DNA of 64,000 nt, taken from positions 749,564 to 813,563 of the forward strand of contig JAXHNH010000011.1 of assembly GCA_034520725.1 (NCBI GenBank), given 5' to 3'. Positions 1 through 9,358 of the stretch are shown in pieces. Each line of letters opens with the position of its first letter. Positions within the stretch are counted from its first letter, which is position 1. Under the pieces are notes generated by a model. That model was given only the letters and a program-made list of their open reading frames with translations, did no database searches and was not told where the DNA came from. A program made the position numbers and the translations under genes. The stretch comes from Gracilimonas sp034520725. Its GTDB lineage: Bacteria; Bacteroidota; Rhodothermia; Balneolales; Balneolaceae.

Positions 1-508
1 GTGAAGTGATCATCCCTGATCCATTTTCCGGAATAGCTTCTATAAATAGTACATAATTACCTTCAGGGGCTGTACCGGCCCGCAAAAATCTGATTTCGGA
101 TACTACTGTCTAAATCTTCTATTACATCTTCGAAAGTTTGCGGGAATTGAATTTCATCAAAGATCGAAGTAAATACATAGGCCCCAGGCTGAAAACTTCT
201 GGGATTTGAAGGTAACCTCTAAAATTTCTTTCCCATCTCTTGTCAGCCTGAACCTGAATTGTAAAATCTACCGGTTGGGGATTACTGTTGTTATAGGTGA
301 AGATGACCTGATAGCGGCTATTTCTGAAATTTTGTTCAAATTCATCTACGAAAGGTGTATTAATAACGCCGGGAATACCTGTAACATTAATGTTTACGAC
401 CCCTTGTGCATTGGCTGTTCTACTAAAACTTTCCAGTCCTAAAATTAGAACCGCCATTGCCGTCAAAAATGAGACTAATCTTATCTTTTTAAATCTTGTT
501 CTCTTCAT
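1..508 (-). CDS. secreted hypothetical protein, partial and frameshifted
   Basis: I do not recognise this family. The N-terminus is a clear signal peptide: basic start, hydrophobic stretch at residues 11-26, likely cleavage after TANAQ. The mature part is rich in Val, Asn and Thr and looks beta-stranded. The clean frame ends at 122, but readable protein continues in other frames to the window edge (for example GNYVLFIEAIPENGSG near 1-50), so at least two indels lie near 100-190 and the C-terminus is outside the window. It lies just downstream of the putative outer-membrane barrel gene on the same strand and may be cotranscribed with it. Confidence 0.5.
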
Positions 509-535
509 TCTAAATATTGTTGTTGGATAGTCTTA

Positions 536-2267
536 TTAAAACCGATGGCGATAACTCACACTGCCTTCAAGTTCTGAATACTTAGTCCCTGCACCCTCAA
601 CTACATTATTCGTACGATTTCGTACCGATAATGAGAAAGTACCGTTCTCAGATAGGCGATAGTTTGTTGTCAAATTAAGCATCAGCTGCCGGCCTTTAAA
701 AATGATATTATTTTGATTTTGAGCTGAGCGGTCTACCTCATTTCTGTTTTGATTCATTCCTACATTTAAGCTCAATGTCATTTTATCGTCGAACAGTCTG
801 TGTGAGCCTCCCACATTTGCACCCAATGATCTGTTCTCAGTATTCCTTGAATTGTAGACTAAGAAATTTCCCATCGTATTTACCGAAAAGCCCGAAGGAA
901 ACGAAAGGCTATAGTTGACAGAAGTTGAATAAGTATCAGACTCAAAATTATTGGGGCTTGAAGCAGTTGCCCCCTTAAACTCACTGCCCATTTTAAAATA
1001 AGATCCGGATAATGAAACATTGTGGGTGTACTGATCGCTTTGAAAAGTTAAGTTCGGCTGTAGCATAAAAGTGTGAGAAACCTGTAATTGACCTAAGGCA
1101 CCCTGCTGAAGAGTATCAGCTCCAATATTCGAGGAAACATCGTTCACCAGGAGATTATAATTTCCATTAACAGATATCAGATCTGAAAGCTGAAATTGTG
1201 CATTGGTACCCACTCCTGTATTTCTTCGTGTCTGAATACGATTACCTAAAAGATTATCCCTGCCTAACGTCAAACTCCCTTGTAAAGACAGCCTGTTATT
1301 TAATAGCTGAATCGAGGGGCTGATCTGAATATTTTGATGATCATCACGAACCCTACCTACTCCTAATGACATAAAACCCGGCTGCACCCGCTCATAGCCA
1401 AGCTGCAAGCCAAATTGATTCAAATCTAAATTTGCCGAAGCATTTCCCGCATAATTAATTCGCGAACTGCTGTGAGCCTGCATTATATTCGTAAAGAAAG
1501 CAGGCACTCCTAATTCTCCCGTTGGCACCTTTGGACTATTTAAATCCCGTGTATAGGCAGAAAAAGTCACTGCACCCGTAAATTTTATGATTCCTTCTAA
1601 TAAAGAAAACTCGGCTTCAGGGGTAAGAGTGAAGTTTTCCTGCGGGGTAAGACCTTCCGGACTGTTAAGAGTATTTCCTTTGTCAATAGAATAATGAGTA
1701 CTCAAAGCAAAACGATTGTCTATTATCGAGTTGATATCCAACTTTCCCGCCCATCGCCCAACGCTCAAATGAAGGTTCTCTAAATCCTTCAGTCGACTGG
1801 AATTTAACTCTTCGTTTAGCCTTGCCTCCTGAAAGCTCAACCTCCCAGTTCCCAGGATCAGCTTTCACATACCCTCCTCTGATCGTGGTACCGCTTAATC
1901 CGTATTCTGATAAGTTGGGGCTTACGCTGCCTATCTGAACCCCAAGCCATTTCCAGCTAGCATTAAAGCTCAGATTATTCATATTCTGTCGCAATCCTGT
2001 TTGGTCTGTTGAATACAACAGACTTAAACCTGAGCTTAGCCCAAAGAGTGAAAAATTGAGATTAGCATTCGTCTGAATTACCCCTGGCGCCCTACGGTTC
2101 TCAATCCCACTGGCGGTATAGCCATTAGCCTTGATACCAATACTACCGGATGCGGTAAATGGACGAATGTCAGAACCTTCGATGATTGGATCAGTTTGAG
2201 CAAAGGCCGATGATGCTGCCCCGAAGATGATCAGTACCCCAATAAAAAACGTGTATTTCCCCTGCAC
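536..2267 (-). CDS. putative outer-membrane beta-barrel protein, one frameshift
   Basis: A signal peptide (residues 1-24, ending SAFAQ) is followed by more than 500 residues of alternating short amphipathic strands (NLNFSLFGLSSGLSLLYS, GSLTLGRDNL, SVSYRHRF), and the protein ends in an aromatic residue (Phe), as barrel proteins do. The 194-residue and 434-residue open frames overlap. The natural reading joins them near 1705-1715, where DNRQSF in one frame continues as ALSTHYSIDK in the other, so there is one indel beside a TTTT run. The intact protein would be about 575 residues. No named family recognised; substrate unknown. Confidence 0.6.
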
Positions 2268-2703
2268 TATGACATGGTTTCTCTAAAGTTGAAAGTTGCA
2301 CTCACCTATACTTACGAGAAACACTTCAAGAACAGGTCAAAAAAGTTCAAAAAATTTGAATCATGAAGAATAAAATTCAACACGGGACATCCAACATCCA
2401 TTTTTCAGATAGCCGGGCTCGACACAATTTCCGGTTTAAACGGCCTTAATGAAATTTATCCATTTGACCGATTACTGGCCTGATGGATTGCCAACTGACA
2501 CATTGCGCAAAACCGGGAAACGGTTAAACAGGTATTCCAGATTGGTATTTATAATGAGTGAATTGAAAACGAGTATGAAGCGAAAGAAATTTACTTACAA
2601 CAAAAAAGGGGAATGATGCACATTACTGCCAAATTGTTTTCATTATATTTATAAATGGCAGAATAAATTTCTGTATATAAATTTTAACCTAAAACAAATC
2701 ACC
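2268..2703. other. intergenic region upstream of dodecin
   Basis: These 436 bases lie between divergent genes and hold no convincing gene. The only open stretches are about 20 codons. The last 100 bases before the dodecin start are AT-rich and probably hold its promoter, but I see no copy of the GTAAGA-N15-CGTCTA promoter found elsewhere in this part of the window. Confidence 0.5.
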
Positions 2704-2904
2704 ATGTCATTAGCTAAAGTAATCGAAGTGATCGCTGAGGGAGAAACCATAGAAAAGGCTATGGAAAATGCAGCATCCCAAGCCTCAAAGACCGTTAAAA
2801 ATATCAAAAGCGTAAACTGTGAAAATATTCAGGCCTTGGTAGAGAATAATAACATTAAGAAATATCGAGTCAATGCAAAAGTAACGTTTGTGTTGGAAAA
2901 CTGA
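2704..2904 (+). CDS. dodecin family flavin-binding protein
   Basis: This 66-residue protein matches the dodecin family in length and pattern: an N-terminal strand (AKVIEVIAEG), one helix (TIEKAMENAASQASKTVKNI) and two more strands ending KYRVNAKVTFVLE. Dodecins form 12-subunit cages that bind riboflavin, FMN or FAD and buffer free flavin. The start follows an AT-rich leader with no strong ribosome-binding site. It stands alone between divergent or convergent neighbours. Its position at the edge of a redox island that includes flavoproteins fits a flavin-storage role, but that link is inference. Confidence 0.9.
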   Translation: MSLAKVIEVIAEGETIEKAMENAASQASKTVKNIKSVNCENIQALVENNNIKKYRVNAKVTFVLEN

Positions 2905-3142
2905 TCTATAAAGGAACAATTCCGGTTTGCCGCTTATCTTTTTAGCTCGTCACCAAATTCCATATTGGTGATACAATCAGGGGATTTATAGCATCCCTTG
3001 GTAAGACTACGAAGACGATTTAATTAAGCTGAATCGTAGATACATCCATTGTTTATAGGTTTGGGGCAGAGACTCTGTAGAGTATTAAGAAGCGAGGCAC
3101 AGTAAGTAAGCTATAAGAATAAATGGTGAAATTAAATCCAAC
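2905..3142. other. intergenic region, nothing recognised
   Basis: I see no open frame of useful length. It contains one GTAAGAC (near 2991), but the bases 15 nt downstream do not form the CGTCTA-like half, so it is not counted as a promoter. Confidence 0.4.
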
Positions 3143-3172
3143 AAAAAAGACCTGACTCATACGAATCAGGCC
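3143..3172 (-). terminator. rho-independent terminator of the AhpD-like gene
   Basis: On the minus strand, GGCCTGA pairs with TCAGGTC around a 10-nt loop and is followed by TTTTTT. It lies 28 nt after the stop codon of the gene ending at 3200. Confidence 0.75.
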
Positions 3173-3199
3173 TTTGGAACTTCCAACTGAAAGATCTAC

Positions 3200-3757
3200 T
3201 TAAGCGGGTGCAAATTCAATGCTTTCAGGCTGAAAGGCCTCATCTAACGGAGTATCAGCTATATGATTCGTGTAGTTACTGATCGTCTTAAGAGCTGCGA
3301 TCAGGTTGACTTCAAGAACGTTCTGTTTTGTATAACCGGCATCAAGAAATTGCTGAATATCGGCATCTGAAACGTGTCCTCTTTTTTCTACAACTTTACG
3401 TGTATAACTTACCAGTGCATTTAATTTAGGGTCAGGAACTGGGTCTCCGTTACGAATGGCATTTACGACCGCATCTTCAGTATCAAGCTGATTTTTAAGG
3501 ATCGTTGAGTGAATGGCCGAGCAGTAGTGGCACTCATTCACAATACTTACGGCAAGAATAGCAGCCTGCTGTTCCTGTGGTGTAAAACTGCTTTTGCCAA
3601 TGATCTCATTCAACTTGAGATATCCTTCCAAAACGGCAGGAGCTTCGGCAAATTCGCCCAATAAATTGGGTACAAACCCAAAATTATCTTTAGCTGCTTT
3701 TAGTAGTGGTTTTGCATCTTCCGGTGCATTTTCTGTGTTGTAAATAGTAAAATTCAT
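3200..3757 (-). CDS. AhpD-like carboxymuconolactone decarboxylase family protein
   Basis: The 185-residue all-helical protein carries the AhpD core motif E75-C76-x2-C79-x3-H83 (ECHYCSAIH). In AhpD and relatives this Cys pair and His form a peroxidase-type thiol centre; a role in peroxide or disulfide reduction follows from the family, while the physiological substrate is unknown. It is a single-gene unit with its own terminator and its own copy of the ECF-type promoter 60 nt upstream, so it is probably induced with the other redox genes. A second family member lies at 11193-11753. Confidence 0.85.
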   Translation of the reverse strand: MNFTIYNTENAPEDAKPLLKAAKDNFGFVPNLLGEFAEAPAVLEGYLKLNEIIGKSSFTPQEQQAAILAVSIVNECHYCSAIHSTILKNQLDTEDAVVNAIRNGDPVPDPKLNALVSYTRKVVEKRGHVSDADIQQFLDAGYTKQNVLEVNLIAALKTISNYTNHIADTPLDEAFQPESIEFAPA

Positions 3758-3816
3758 GTTTGAATAGGGTTAATTAATAGTAATTATTCATTTTAATATT
3801 TCAATAATACAACACA

Positions 3817-3843
3817 TAGACGCACCTGCCGAGAAAAGTCTTA
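3817..3843 (-). promoter_or_regulatory. ECF sigma promoter, copy 1 (AhpD-like gene)
   Basis: Minus-strand -35 TAAGAC (preceded by GG) at 3843-3838 and -10 CGTCTA (followed by TG) at 3822-3817, separated by exactly 15 nt. The leader to the ATG would be about 53 nt. Confidence 0.75.
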
Positions 3844-3895
3844 CCAATTTTTTTATTTGAGATCCCCGATCACTTTAACCCTTCTTTAAAGATTA

Positions 3896-4990
3896 TTAAT
3901 TATTTGATCTGAATATCTGGGGAAAGTTGAAGAAGTCTGCCCAGGCAAACCAATAGGCATTGTAACCTCCTGTGGGTTGCAATTTTTCACCCTTTCTCGG
4001 TCCTTCGATAGCTTCACCAAACACATCCCATACATTGCCTTCTTGATCCGTCGCAATCACAGGAAAGTTTTTTTGTGATCCTTCAAATTCCAGAATTGTA
4101 CCATCTGTCAGAGTTCTATTGTAGGAAACCACCAGTTCAAATTCAGCGTTACCTGCCATCATTATCTTCTGTCCTTCAAACTCATCATTAATTACCTGAA
4201 TACCGGATTCAAAAATATCAATCGGATACACCTTTGAAACTGATCCAGAAACTATACCATGCACCAGTGTTTTAGCCTCCAATCGTTCATCAGGATGGTA
4301 AATGGGGAAGAGTATTCTGGAATTATCATCTGAATAATCCTCACCGTATAGATACTTTTCATAGTTTCGTTCAAATCCTGTATTGGTATTCAAAACCTTT
4401 GACCCTGGAAATGCATCTTTCCAAACTCCCCAAGTCAACTCAATGATCTGTACTTTATCAATATCTGTTCCGATCATTTCCCCATTAATACTTTTGCCAA
4501 GCATCTGAGACCATCGGCTGCCGGTTTTTCTATCGTAAGGTATTAAATTGTTTTTGTGAATTAACCCGGAAACACCAAATTCTGTTATGTCTCCCTCTAT
4601 TTCTCTATTCCATCCTATACCGGAACCTGTTAATGGGCAGAAAGTAACAGCTATCGGGAGGTCATCAATTATATCGTTTACAATTTCGTGATAGTACAAG
4701 ATCACATGAGGATAGGCTTTGATCTGATCCCCAACTTTTACGCCTAATACCAACTCCCAATCTTCAAGAAATTCAACATCCTGTACATTACTGAATTTTG
4801 GTGCATCAATGGACGGTATTCCGTCAACTCCAGGCCCTCCATCAACCACCTGCTGACACGGTACCAACCAGTTTCCACCCTCACATTCTACCCTTCCAAT
4901 ATTACCTTCTTCAGAATTGCTGGTTACTGACGAGCATGATACCAAGCCAACACTTAGTATTACGGTTATATAAAATGAAGTTCTTCTCAT
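3896..4990 (-). CDS. DUF3179 domain lipoprotein (copy 1)
   Basis: This 364-residue protein starts with a lipoprotein signal (ILSVGLVSC, lipid Cys19). The DUF3179 hallmarks follow: DGGPGVDGIPSIDAPKF near 50-66, YYHEIVND at 99-106 and TFCPLTGSG with Cys118, then GVSGLIHKNNLIPYDRKTGS and a C-terminal GGYNAYWFAWADFF. DUF3179 function is not established. The conserved His/Glu/Asp and Cys suggest a metal- or thiol-dependent activity at the envelope, which is inference. Extra Cys at 36 and 45 are not shared by the other three copies here. Unlike its paralogues it has no well-spaced ECF promoter: GTAAGAT and TATCTATG occur upstream but 20 nt apart. Confidence 0.85.
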   Translation of the reverse strand: MRRTSFYITVILSVGLVSCSSVTSNSEEGNIGRVECEGGNWLVPCQQVVDGGPGVDGIPSIDAPKFSNVQDVEFLEDWELVLGVKVGDQIKAYPHVILYYHEIVNDIIDDLPIAVTFCPLTGSGIGWNREIEGDITEFGVSGLIHKNNLIPYDRKTGSRWSQMLGKSINGEMIGTDIDKVQIIELTWGVWKDAFPGSKVLNTNTGFERNYEKYLYGEDYSDDNSRILFPIYHPDERLEAKTLVHGIVSGSVSKVYPIDIFESGIQVINDEFEGQKIMMAGNAEFELVVSYNRTLTDGTILEFEGSQKNFPVIATDQEGNVWDVFGEAIEGPRKGEKLQPTGGYNAYWFAWADFFNFPQIFRSNN

Positions 4991-5116
4991 CGTGCCGTTG
5001 ATTAAAAAGTTATGGGTCTTTTATAGAACCCATAGATAGGAGTAGCTAAAGCTTAATAATCTTACGAAAAAACATTTCCCCAAAAAATTTAGAGAAATGA
5101 CTAGTGATATTGAACC

Positions 5117-5878
5117 TTATGCAAAATACCGATGCACCCAGGCTGCCGTAACAGATCCAACGTATCGGGCATCCTCTTCGTCTGTAAGCAAATGATCTGC
5201 ATCATCCAGTGATATAAAGCTTTTTGGATGCTTAGCCATTTGGTAAATATGAGCAGCATTATCAATTCCAACCGTCTTATCGATCGGAGAATGAAAGATC
5301 AAAAGTGGCTTATCCAGACTTTTGATTATGTTATCCATATTCTGTTCTTCCAGATCATCCAGGAATTGCTTTTTAATTGTAAAAGGTCTGCCTGCAAGTT
5401 GTACGGTTGCTTCACCGTTCTTTTCGATCTCTTCTTTTTTATCCAAAAGCAGATGCATCACATGATCCGGATTACACGGTGCCGCCACCGTCGCAACGGC
5501 CTCAATAGATTGGATCAGGTGTGCTGCCTGCAGTACAGCAGCACCGCCCAATGAATGCCCCATCAGCATTCGGGGAGCCTCCCATTCTTCTTTCATATAC
5601 TCCGATGCGGCTACCAGATCTTCAATATTGGATGAAAAATTGGTATCAGAGAAATCACCTTCACTCTCCCCCAATCCGGTGAAATCAAAACGGAATACTC
5701 CTATACCCTCTTCTATTAAGGCTCTGCTGATATGACCAACGGCTTTTAAATTTTTACTGCATGTAAAGCAATGGGCAAATAGTATAGTCCCTTTGGAAAT
5801 TCCGTTATCCGGTTCATCTATCCTTGCAGAAAGCTTGGCTCCCTGACTTCCCTTAAAACTTATTTTTCTGCTTTTCAT
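5117..5878 (-). CDS. alpha/beta hydrolase
   Basis: 253 residues with the alpha/beta hydrolase fold: oxyanion-type loop FAHCFTCSKN at 34-43, FDFTGLGESEG, the nucleophile elbow GHSLGG with Ser109, a C-terminal acid region (FHSPIDKTVG) and the catalytic His in DADHLL. It resembles the hydrolase half of the hydrolase-OsmC fusions found in oxidative-stress operons, but here it stands alone. It begins 6 nt after the anti-sigma gene and is probably cotranscribed with it from the promoter at 6142-6168, which would place it in the ECF regulon. Substrate unknown. Confidence 0.85.
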   Translation of the reverse strand: MKSRKISFKGSQGAKLSARIDEPDNGISKGTILFAHCFTCSKNLKAVGHISRALIEEGIGVFRFDFTGLGESEGDFSDTNFSSNIEDLVAASEYMKEEWEAPRMLMGHSLGGAAVLQAAHLIQSIEAVATVAAPCNPDHVMHLLLDKKEEIEKNGEATVQLAGRPFTIKKQFLDDLEEQNMDNIIKSLDKPLLIFHSPIDKTVGIDNAAHIYQMAKHPKSFISLDDADHLLTDEEDARYVGSVTAAWVHRYFA

Positions 5879-5884
5879 AAAAGA

Positions 5885-6118
5885 TCAATTTAAAACTTTC
5901 ATAGCATCAAGAAGGGCCTGATATTCCTGCCTGCATTCTCCACAATTATCCAAATGCTCTCTGATCAAAGGCATGGCTTTTTCCGGAGATTTCCCTTCCA
6001 GTTCCATTTCTGCAAATATATGTAGTTCCTCAAAACAGTCATCACAACCGATCTCACCGTCGTGGGTATGAGGTATTTTACTAATTAGTTTTTTAAGTAC
6101 GTCTTTATTCAATTTCAT
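5885..6118 (-). CDS. zinc-finger anti-sigma factor (ZAS type)
   Basis: A small protein of about 77 residues. It has a CxxC pair (GCDDCFEELH) and then H-x3-C-x2-C (HLDNCGEC), the signature of zinc-binding anti-sigma factors such as RsrA, where oxidation of the zinc-ligand thiols frees the sigma factor. The frame is open to 6154, but I chose the ATG at 6118: AGGAAAAGAG sits just before it, and the upstream start lies above the transcription start expected from the promoter at 6142-6168. It directly follows the ECF sigma gene, the usual sigma/anti-sigma order. That it is redox-sensing is inferred from the motif and the regulon content. Confidence 0.75.
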   Translation of the reverse strand: MKLNKDVLKKLISKIPHTHDGEIGCDDCFEELHIFAEMELEGKSPEKAMPLIREHLDNCGECRQEYQALLDAMKVLN

Positions 6119-6141
6119 CTCTTTTCCTAAAATCTTTATTT

Positions 6142-6168
6142 TAGATGTTATCACAGTAAAACATCTTA
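6142..6168 (-). promoter_or_regulatory. ECF sigma promoter, copy 2 (anti-sigma gene)
   Basis: Minus-strand -35 TAAGAT (preceded by TG) at 6168-6163 and -10 CATCTA at 6147-6142, spaced 15 nt. The -35 overlaps the stop codon of the sigma gene, so the anti-sigma and the hydrolase get their own sigma-dependent start, a plausible negative feedback. Confidence 0.7.
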
Positions 6169-6816
6169 CATGCTATTTAAAATTTCTTCCGGATCTATGC
6201 CCTCTACTTCCAAACGGTTCTTTAATTTCATTCGTGCATCATGTACTAATTTATAGATAGCGTTCCGGTTACTATCCATCATTTCCGCAACTACTGTCAT
6301 GGGTATCTGATCGATCATAAGATGCTGGATCACCTTTTGTTGCTTTTCGGTTAGTTCCTCTTCCATCATCCTCATGATCTTTTGCACCATCATCGATTCA
6401 TGCGTAACACGATCAGGACCGGGTTGCTCATGCTCGATCTCAACAGCTTCCTTTTCATCCGGATCATAACTGCTGTATTGTTCCAGTGAGATATCCTTAT
6501 ATCGTTTTTTCCGCAACTCAGAATAACCTTCCCTCACGGCTATTTTCATAGCCCATGTCGTAAACTTACTGTCGCCCCTGAAAGTGTCGTATTTATCAAG
6601 GATCTTCAGAACAGCATCCTGAGCGATGTCTTCGACAAAATCATCCAACTCTCTGTCCACGTACTTATAAAGTGAAGCTTTCAAACCCCTGATCAGGTAA
6701 ATCCTTAGCTGATGAACTGCAGCCTCTTCAGGTGGCGGTTTGATGGCAAGGATCCACTCCTCGTTCGTCTGATACGTTTTAGACTTGTCCCGTCCTCTTT
6801 TAAACCAATTGAGCAT
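6166..6816 (-). CDS. ECF-family RNA polymerase sigma factor
   Basis: 216 residues. Region 2 is seen in DDFVEDIAQDAVLKILDKYDTFRGDSKFTTWAMKIA and region 4 in MMEEELTEKQQKVIQHLMIDQIPMTVVAEMMDSNRNAIYKLVHDARMKLK, the helix-turn-helix that contacts the -35. The gene is followed by a ZAS anti-sigma. It is the only sigma gene in the first 50 kb and lies in the middle of eight identical-spacing promoters, so it is the natural candidate to read them. No copy of that promoter lies upstream of the sigma gene itself; the 254-nt gap to the divergent DUF3179 gene must hold another promoter. Confidence 0.92.
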   Translation of the reverse strand: MLNWFKRGRDKSKTYQTNEEWILAIKPPPEEAAVHQLRIYLIRGLKASLYKYVDRELDDFVEDIAQDAVLKILDKYDTFRGDSKFTTWAMKIAVREGYSELRKKRYKDISLEQYSSYDPDEKEAVEIEHEQPGPDRVTHESMMVQKIMRMMEEELTEKQQKVIQHLMIDQIPMTVVAEMMDSNRNAIYKLVHDARMKLKNRLEVEGIDPEEILNSM

Positions 6817-7003
6817 TTATAGTTTTTCTGATTTTAAATATTTGAGGTTATACATGGACTCATTTTTATTCAAATCATTACGGATTTAAATGAAAACTAC
6901 TTTCCAATTTTTAAATCTATTTGACCTCCCAAAATTCCCATTCATAATATATTGGAAATCAAACTAATCAAAATTGAAATAATTACTAATCTGACAAAAG
7001 CTG

Positions 7004-7030
7004 TAAGATGTTAAACTTTCAATACGTCTA
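7004..7030 (+). promoter_or_regulatory. ECF sigma promoter, copy 3 (DUF3179 operon)
   Basis: TAAGAT (preceded by TG) at 7004-7009, 15 nt, CGTCTA (followed by TG) at 7025-7030. It lies 40 nt before the GTG start of the DUF3179 gene and faces away from the sigma gene. Confidence 0.75.
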
Positions 7031-7070
7031 TGTTTTGAATGTGAACCATCAATGATAAAATTTAAAAGCT

Positions 7071-8208
7071 GTGCTGTTCAGATATTCATTTATTTTATCC
7101 ATTATTGCACTCCTCACGGCATGCGATCAGGTAAATAGCACAGAAAATGCTGAAGATAAAAATACGAACGGCGGCACACAAAACAATGAGTGGCTGATCC
7201 CCTCCGGAGAGATCGTGGATGGTGGGCCCGGGAAAGACGGCATTCCTTCTGTAGATAACCCAAAATTTGCGCCGGTCAGTGAGATCGAATTCATTCAGGA
7301 CGATAGATTAATAATCGGCTTGAAAGTTGGAGATACGATCAAAGCCTATCCCCATCAGGTCCTTGATTGGCACGAGATCGTGAATGATCAGATCGGAAAT
7401 GAATACATCGCAATGACATATTGTCCATTAACAGGAACAGGAATCACCTGGAACAGGCAACTAGACGGCGATATTATTGAATTTGGAGTATCAGGGCTAT
7501 TATTTAGAAATAACCTTATTGCTTACGACCGTAAAACCGACAGCTATTGGTCGCAAATGCAATTAAGAGCCGTTAAGGGTCCGCTTATTGGTAATCGCCT
7601 ACAACCCGTAACCCGTATGATCGAAACCACATGGAAACAATGGAAATCTATGTATCCTGAATCAAAAATCATGACCAAAGAAACAGGATTCGCCAGGTTC
7701 TATGGTGGTTTTGCATACGGAGAAAGCTATCTCAAAGATGAAAACTACCTGCTTTTCCCTGTTAAAAACGAAAATAAAAGACTACCCGGAAAAACAAAGG
7801 TTCATGCCATACTGTATAAGAAAGTTACTGACCAACAACAGGAAGTGCAGGGTCTTTACTAAAAACGAAATGGGTGATGGGATCGATGTTATAAATGAGG
7901 ATTACAAGGGATTAAAAATTGTAGCGGCAGGAGGTGATGAGTATGATTTTGTAGTTAGCTTTCACCGAGATGTAGATGACAACACCGTTCTAAACTTTGA
8001 ACCCATACAAGGACAACTCCCTGTTATTATGACTGATGAGGAGGGCAACGAGTGGAATGTTTTCGGAGAAGCCGTCAGCGGTCCGAGAGCTGGCCAAAAG
8101 CTTAGGCCTACAAATTCATATAACGGTTATTGGTTTGCAGTAGCCGATATGTTCCCAAACGCATGCGTGTATCCAAGTACCGGTTGTAAAGGGTATATCG
8201 ACAAATGA
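7071..8208 (+). CDS. DUF3179 domain lipoprotein (copy 2), frameshifted
   Basis: The start is GTG at 7071: the next in-frame codons give a lipoprotein signal (LSIIALLTAC, Cys18), and an in-frame stop lies just upstream. DUF3179 landmarks are EIVDGGPGKDGIPSVDNPKF, DWHEIVND, TYCPLTGTGITW and, in the second frame, SYNGYWFAVADMF at the C-terminus. The two open frames (to 7862, and from 7702) overlap, and the protein passes from one to the other at about 7845-7862, so one indel is present. Its stop overlaps the next gene by 4 nt (ATGA), so the two are translationally coupled. Function unknown. Confidence 0.85.
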
Positions 8209-9341
8209 ATTATCTCAATATCTCATATCACAGGCTTCTTATTCTGAAGGCTTTAAGTTTGGCAGTATTCATTCTGTTATTTGGAGCCTCAATTTCATCA
8301 CATGCACAAAATTTTAACGGTTGGAAAACAGACCTTACAAAGAAAAGTATTGACCTTTCAGAATTAATCTCAGGAGGGCCACCAAAAGATGGAATACCGT
8401 CCATTGATGACCCAAATTTCATTTCAATAAAGCATGCCAATGAATGGGTTGAGGCTTCTGAACCTGTGATAGCCTTTGAATTAAATGGTATTGCCCGTGC
8501 CTATCCCCTTCAGGTTTTAATCTGGCATGAAATTGTAAATGACCAAATTGGTGATACTCCTTTGTTGATCACTTTTTGCCCGCTTTGTTATTCGGCCATC
8601 GTTTTTGACCGGCGAATAAACAATGAAACCCACGAGTTTGGAGTCTCAGGATTTTTACGGCATTCAGATATGATCATGTTCGATAGAAAAACCGAATCCC
8701 TGTGGCAACAATTTACGGGAGAAGCAATTGTGGGAAAGTATACCGGTAAAACACTCAAGATCCTGCCCAGTCAGATCATGTCATTTAAGCAGTTCTCTGA
8801 AACATATCCGAATGGAAAGATCCTTTCAAAAGAAACCGGATATAATCGATCATATGGGCAAAACCCTTACGCAGGTTACGATAACGTGAATAACACACCA
8901 TTCTTCATGAATGAACCACAAGATGGCCGGCTCAAACCAATGCAAAAGGTTATCGGAATTCAATTGGATAGTCTTCAAAAAGCCTACCCATACTCTGTTA
9001 CAAAAGATAAAATTGTTATAAACGATGATATAGGTCAAAAACCCGTTGTAATATTTCATACAAAAGGCGCCCGTTCGGCGATGGATGCAGCAAGGATCTC
9101 ACAATCTCGAAAAGACGGTACTACCGGTGCGTTTAGCCGTGTAGTTGATGATCAGATTCTAACGTTTACACATACAAACAACATTATAACAGATAACCAA
9201 ACCGGGTCGAGGTGGGATATATCCGGAAAAGCTGTCAGTGGTCCCCTGGAAGGAAAGCTACTCAAACCACTGATATCCGGAGATTATTTCGCCTTCGCCT
9301 GGTTGGTCTTTTGGCCTGAAACTGAAATTTATCAAAACTAA
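8205..9341 (+). CDS. DUF3179 domain protein (copy 3)
   Basis: 378 residues, intact. It has a Sec signal peptide (hydrophobic 13-30, cleavage after SSHAQ) and no lipobox, so it is periplasmic or exported rather than lipid-anchored. Motifs: ISGGPPKDGIPSIDDPNF, IWHEIVND and TFCPLCYSA, where the usual CPLTG of the family is CPLC with Cys125 and Cys128. That makes a CxxC-like pair absent from the other three copies and is compatible with redox or metal chemistry. It overlaps the preceding DUF3179 gene by 4 nt and is followed 17 nt later by an FAD disulfide oxidoreductase. Confidence 0.87.
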   Translation: MNYLNISYHRLLILKALSLAVFILLFGASISSHAQNFNGWKTDLTKKSIDLSELISGGPPKDGIPSIDDPNFISIKHANEWVEASEPVIAFELNGIARAYPLQVLIWHEIVNDQIGDTPLLITFCPLCYSAIVFDRRINNETHEFGVSGFLRHSDMIMFDRKTESLWQQFTGEAIVGKYTGKTLKILPSQIMSFKQFSETYPNGKILSKETGYNRSYGQNPYAGYDNVNNTPFFMNEPQDGRLKPMQKVIGIQLDSLQKAYPYSVTKDKIVINDDIGQKPVVIFHTKGARSAMDAARISQSRKDGTTGAFSRVVDDQILTFTHTNNIITDNQTGSRWDISGKAVSGPLEGKLLKPLISGDYFAFAWLVFWPETEIYQN

Positions 9342-9358
9342 TTCTATCCACTATCTTT

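Noticed and set aside
2991..3020. GTAAGAC near 2991 as a regulon promoter.
   Set aside because: No CGTCTA-like half at 15 nt and no gene start downstream on that strand.
5033..5064. A ninth ECF promoter upstream of DUF3179 copy 1 (GTAAGAT and TATCTATG on the minus strand).
   Set aside because: The two halves are 20 nt apart, not 15, and the bases at the proper spacing (ACTCCT) do not match.
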